DNA of 14,977 bases. Source: PBB1 sp031390425. Lineage in GTDB: Bacteria; Pseudomonadota; Gammaproteobacteria; Burkholderiales; Burkholderiaceae_C. Location of the stretch: positions 1-14,977 of the forward strand of contig JANMTL010000150.1 in the NCBI GenBank assembly GCA_031390425.1, in the 5' to 3' direction. Positions 12,432 to 14,977 of this stretch are shown here, in pieces. The position numbers were made by a program, and so were the translations under genes. Position 1 is the stretch's first letter, and each line of letters begins with the position of its first letter. Below the pieces are notes generated by a model that had not been told where the DNA came from, searched no databases, and saw only the letters and a program-made list of their open reading frames with translations.

Positions 12432-14315
12432 TCAAACCTCGGACACGTTGCGGCCGGCTAGCGCCTTGCGGATGTTGCGGTTCATCCGATCGGCCGCGAA
12501 GGCTTCGGTGCTGTGAGCCAGCGCTTCGACCGCATCGTCGATCGCGTGGTGATCGGTGCCTTGCCGGGTTGATTCCAGTCTTTCGAGCAAGGTCTCGATC
12601 GCTGCGGCCTCTTTCGCTTCCAGCAGATCGCCATCGACCGACATCGCGGCACGCGTGGCAAGCGTCATGCGTTCGGCCTCGACGCGCGACTCGCGCAGTG
12701 CGCGCTCCTTCATGTCGACCTCGGCGGTGGTGAAGCTCTCGCTCAACATGCGCGCGATGTCTTCGTCGGCCAGGCCGTAGCTCGGTTTGACCGAGATCTG
12801 CGCTTCGACGCCCGAGCGTTCCTCGCGCGCCGCGACGCTGAGCATGCCGTCGGCATCGACGGTGAAGCTGACGCGGATGCGCGCCGCACCGGCCACCATC
12901 GGCGGGATGCCGCGAAGCTCGAAGCGGGCCAGCGAGCGGCAGTCGCTGACCAGTTCGCGCTCGCCCTGCAGCACATGAATGGCGAGCGCGGTCTGCCCGT
13001 CCTTGAAGGTGGTGAAGTCCTGCGCGCGCGCGGTCGGGATCGAACTGTTGCGCGGGATGATGCGTTCGACCAGACCGCCCATCGTCTCCAGGCCGAGCGA
13101 CAGCGGGATCACGTCGAGCAACAGCATCTCTTCGGCCCCGGCGTTGCCCGCCAGCGTGTGCGCGTGCAAGGCCGCGCCCAATGCGACGACCTCGTCCGGG
13201 TTCAGGTTGTTCAGCGGCGCCTTGCCGAAGAATTCGGCCACCGCCGACTGCACCGCAGGCATGCGCGTCGAGCCGCCGACCATCACGACGCCGTGCACAG
13301 CAGACTTGTCGGTCTTGGCATCGCGCAGCACCTTGCGCAAGGCGGTCACGGTGCGGGCAAGCAGGTCCTGCGTGATCGCGTTGAACTGATCGCGGGTGAC
13401 ACGCACCGACAGCTCGGTCGCCGCCGCATCGTCGTTGGTTCCATCGCTCGAAAGCGGGCACGCGAGCGTTGCGTGATCGGCCGCCGACAGCTTTTCCTTT
13501 GCAGCCCGCGCAGCCACCAACACGGCCCGCTTGTCTTGCGCCGACTCGGCGATCATCCCCGCTTGCGCCAGCGCCCAGTCGGCCAGCGCATGATCGAAAT
13601 CGTCACCGCCGAGGGCCGAATCGCCGCCCGTGGCAATGACCTCCAACACGCCGGCGCTCAGGCGCAGCAGCGAGATGTCGAACGTGCCGCCGCCGAGGTC
13701 GTAGACCGCGTACAGGCCCTCAGAGCCGTTCTCCAGGCCGTAGGCGATGGCCGCAGCCGTCGGCTCGTTGATGAGGCGCAGCACGTTGATCCCGGCGAGC
13801 TGCGCGGCGTCTTTCGTCGCCTGGCGTTGCGCGTCGTCGAAGTAGGCAGGCACAGTGACCACCGCACCGAACAACTCGTCGTCGAAGGTGTCTTCGGCGC
13901 GCTGACGCAGCGTGGCCAGAATTTCGGCCGACACCTCGACGGGTGACTTGATGCCGTCCACAGTGCGGATCTGCACCATGCCCGTTGCGTCGACGAAGTC
14001 GTATGGCAGCTTGCTGCGATCGGCGATGTCGGCCAGTCCGCGGCCCATGAAGCGTTTCACCGAAACCAGCGTGTTGCGCGGGTCGGTGGCCGCTTCGGCG
14101 AGTGCCTCGGCGCCGATCTGACGGCGGCCATTCGGCAGATAGCGCACGGCCGACGGCAAGATCACGCGGCCGCCTGTATCGGGCAGGCATTCGGCCACAC
14201 CGTTGCGCACCGACGCGACCAGCGAGTGCGTCGTACCAAGGTCGATGCCGACCGCGATGCGGCGCTGATGCGGGTCCGGCGCACCGCCGGGTTCGGAGAT
14301 TTGAAGGAGGGCCAT
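12432..14315 (-). CDS. hscA: Fe-S cluster assembly chaperone HscA (Hsp70 family)
   Basis: Specialised Hsp70 that, with HscB, uses ATP to release clusters from IscU. The 627-residue protein starts MALLQISEPG and shows the ATPase signatures IAVGIDLGTTHSL (about 20-32), INEPTAAAIAYGL, YDLGGGTFDISLL and VVMVGGSTRMPAVQ. The substrate-binding part begins near LLLDVIPLSLGLETMGG, and a helical lid follows. Length fits HscA (about 616-622) and is slightly shorter than DnaK. The ATG at 14315 has AGGG 6 nt upstream; the TTG two codons earlier is less likely. It lies 5 nt before fdx but 236 nt after hscB, an unusually wide gap for this operon. Confidence 0.97.
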   Translation of the reverse strand: MALLQISEPGGAPDPHQRRIAVGIDLGTTHSLVASVRNGVAECLPDTGGRVILPSAVRYLPNGRRQIGAEALAEAATDPRNTLVSVKRFMGRGLADIADRSKLPYDFVDATGMVQIRTVDGIKSPVEVSAEILATLRQRAEDTFDDELFGAVVTVPAYFDDAQRQATKDAAQLAGINVLRLINEPTAAAIAYGLENGSEGLYAVYDLGGGTFDISLLRLSAGVLEVIATGGDSALGGDDFDHALADWALAQAGMIAESAQDKRAVLVAARAAKEKLSAADHATLACPLSSDGTNDDAAATELSVRVTRDQFNAITQDLLARTVTALRKVLRDAKTDKSAVHGVVMVGGSTRMPAVQSAVAEFFGKAPLNNLNPDEVVALGAALHAHTLAGNAGAEEMLLLDVIPLSLGLETMGGLVERIIPRNSSIPTARAQDFTTFKDGQTALAIHVLQGERELVSDCRSLARFELRGIPPMVAGAARIRVSFTVDADGMLSVAAREERSGVEAQISVKPSYGLADEDIARMLSESFTTAEVDMKERALRESRVEAERMTLATRAAMSVDGDLLEAKEAAAIETLLERLESTRQGTDHHAIDDAVEALAHSTEAFAADRMNRNIRKALAGRNVSEV

Positions 14316-14551
14316 GTGCAACCCTATGAACGGTGGTCGGGCGCGCCCGAGTGGGCTGCGCTGCGATGGGGTGGCAAGGCGTGACGACGCGGCGGGCTCG
14401 TGCCCGCAAGGAGGAGCAACGCCGCCAGCGCGCCGCAGCGCGGCTCAATCTGGGGTGTAGCGCCGGACGCGATCAGCAGGGCGTGGTCGTGGTCGAGGAA
14501 GCAAGTGTTCATTGGATGTTGCAAGCGGAAGGAAGCGATCGACTGCCGTTT
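14316..14551 (-). other. Wide hscB-hscA spacer with two GC palindromes
   Basis: This 236-nt gap separates two genes that are usually adjacent. It contains a perfect 14-nt palindrome, TCGGGCGCGCCCGA (14337-14350), and a 6-bp hairpin with 4-nt loop, GCGGGC/GCCCGC (14392-14407). A minus-strand frame at 14324-14524 (66 codons) lacks a ribosome site and any recognisable motif, and I do not call it a gene. No T-run follows either hairpin. Confidence 0.45.
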
Positions 14552-14977
14552 TCAGGGCGATTGTTCCAGTGCCTCTAAGCGAGCATCGACGTCGCTCGCA
14601 AAGCGCTCGACGAACATCAGGGCTCTGACCTGCTGCGCTGCGACGATGTGGTCTAGTCGGTCGTCGATCAGCTTGCGCAAATCGCTCAGGGCGTGATCCC
14701 GGTGGGCCGCCACGTCGCGGGCCAGGGTTTCGACTTCGGCCAGCGCCGACGCCACATCGAGCGACTCGCGCCATTCCATCTGCTGCATCAGGAAAGAGCC
14801 CGGCATCGCGGTGTTGTCTTCGGCGTTGATGGGTGCGCCGTGCAGTTCGCACAAGTAGGCCGCGCGCTTGAGCGGGTCTTTCAGGCGACGATGCGCTTCA
14901 TTGATGCGCACCGACCACTGCATCGCCAGCCGCTGTGCCGAAGCGCCTTCGCTGACGAAGCGATCCGGGTGGGCTTC
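14552..14977 (-). CDS. hscB: Fe-S cluster assembly co-chaperone HscB (partial, N-terminus cut by window edge)
   Basis: J-domain co-chaperone that brings IscU to HscA and stimulates its ATPase. The frame is open to the right edge (141 residues visible; the family has about 170-175, so roughly 30 N-terminal residues are missing). The first visible codons read EAHPDRFVSEG, giving the diagnostic HPD motif, followed by QRLAMQWSVRINEAHRRLKD, typical of the HscB J-domain. The C-terminal part (about 60-141) is the three-helix IscU-binding domain, with MPGSFLMQQMEWRESL. It ends in TGA at 14554-14552. Confidence 0.95.
   Translation of the reverse strand, partial: EAHPDRFVSEGASAQRLAMQWSVRINEAHRRLKDPLKRAAYLCELHGAPINAEDNTAMPGSFLMQQMEWRESLDVASALAEVETLARDVAAHRDHALSDLRKLIDDRLDHIVAAQQVRALMFVERFASDVDARLEALEQSP

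Noticed and set aside
12427..13461. Upstream extension of the fdx frame into hscA
   Set aside because: Out-of-frame reading of hscA. Ferredoxin similarity starts exactly at ATG 12426.
14324..14524. 66-codon minus-strand frame between hscB and hscA
   Set aside because: First codon is TTG, the first ATG has no ribosome site, and the sequence shows no motif.

Overview
The window looks like a chromosomal segment of a high-GC betaproteobacterium, most likely a Burkholderiales member near the Comamonadaceae. The reasons are the protein sequences and the gene order rpsO - pnp - quinone oxidoreductase - tpiA - secG - tRNA-Leu - nuoABC. This assignment comes from recognition, not a database search. 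No insertion sequence, prophage, CRISPR array or resistance gene was seen, and nearly all of the window is housekeeping.

Layout from left to right. (a) 1-7815, all on the minus strand. Read in the direction of transcription it runs tsaD, rpsO (S15), pnp, a PIG3-type quinone oxidoreductase, tpiA, secG, tRNA-Leu(GAG), nuoA, nuoB and a nuoC cut by the left edge. The qor-tpiA and tpiA-secG junctions overlap by 7 and 4 nt. The rpsO-pnp gap holds a terminator-like hairpin and then a long stem-loop, as in the RNase III/PNPase autoregulated pnp leader of enterobacteria. (b) 7894-11950, plus strand: a nitrate-uptake module made of a NasT-type ANTAR regulator followed by nrtA (Tat-exported binding protein), nrtB (permease) and nrtD (ATPase). 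(c) 12088-14977, minus strand: the end of an isc operon, with hscB (cut by the right edge), hscA and fdx.

The most interesting part is the 350-nt gap between nasT and nrtA (8524-8873). It contains a textbook sigma-54 promoter (TGGCAC-N5-TTGCT) and two NtrC-like sites upstream whose centres lie 32 bp apart. Just after the expected transcription start comes a leader RNA that matches ANTAR antitermination architecture. It has a 7-bp hairpin with the six-base loop AACGGC (A1 and G4 present), an extra 7-bp hairpin, and a second small hairpin with loop GACGGC. That second hairpin shares bases with the 5' arm of a rho-independent terminator, so the two cannot form together. This predicts double control of nitrate uptake: NtrC and sigma-54 would open the promoter when nitrogen is short, and NasT would let transcription pass the terminator when nitrate is present. 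No nasS and no assimilatory nitrate or nitrite reductase gene is in the window.
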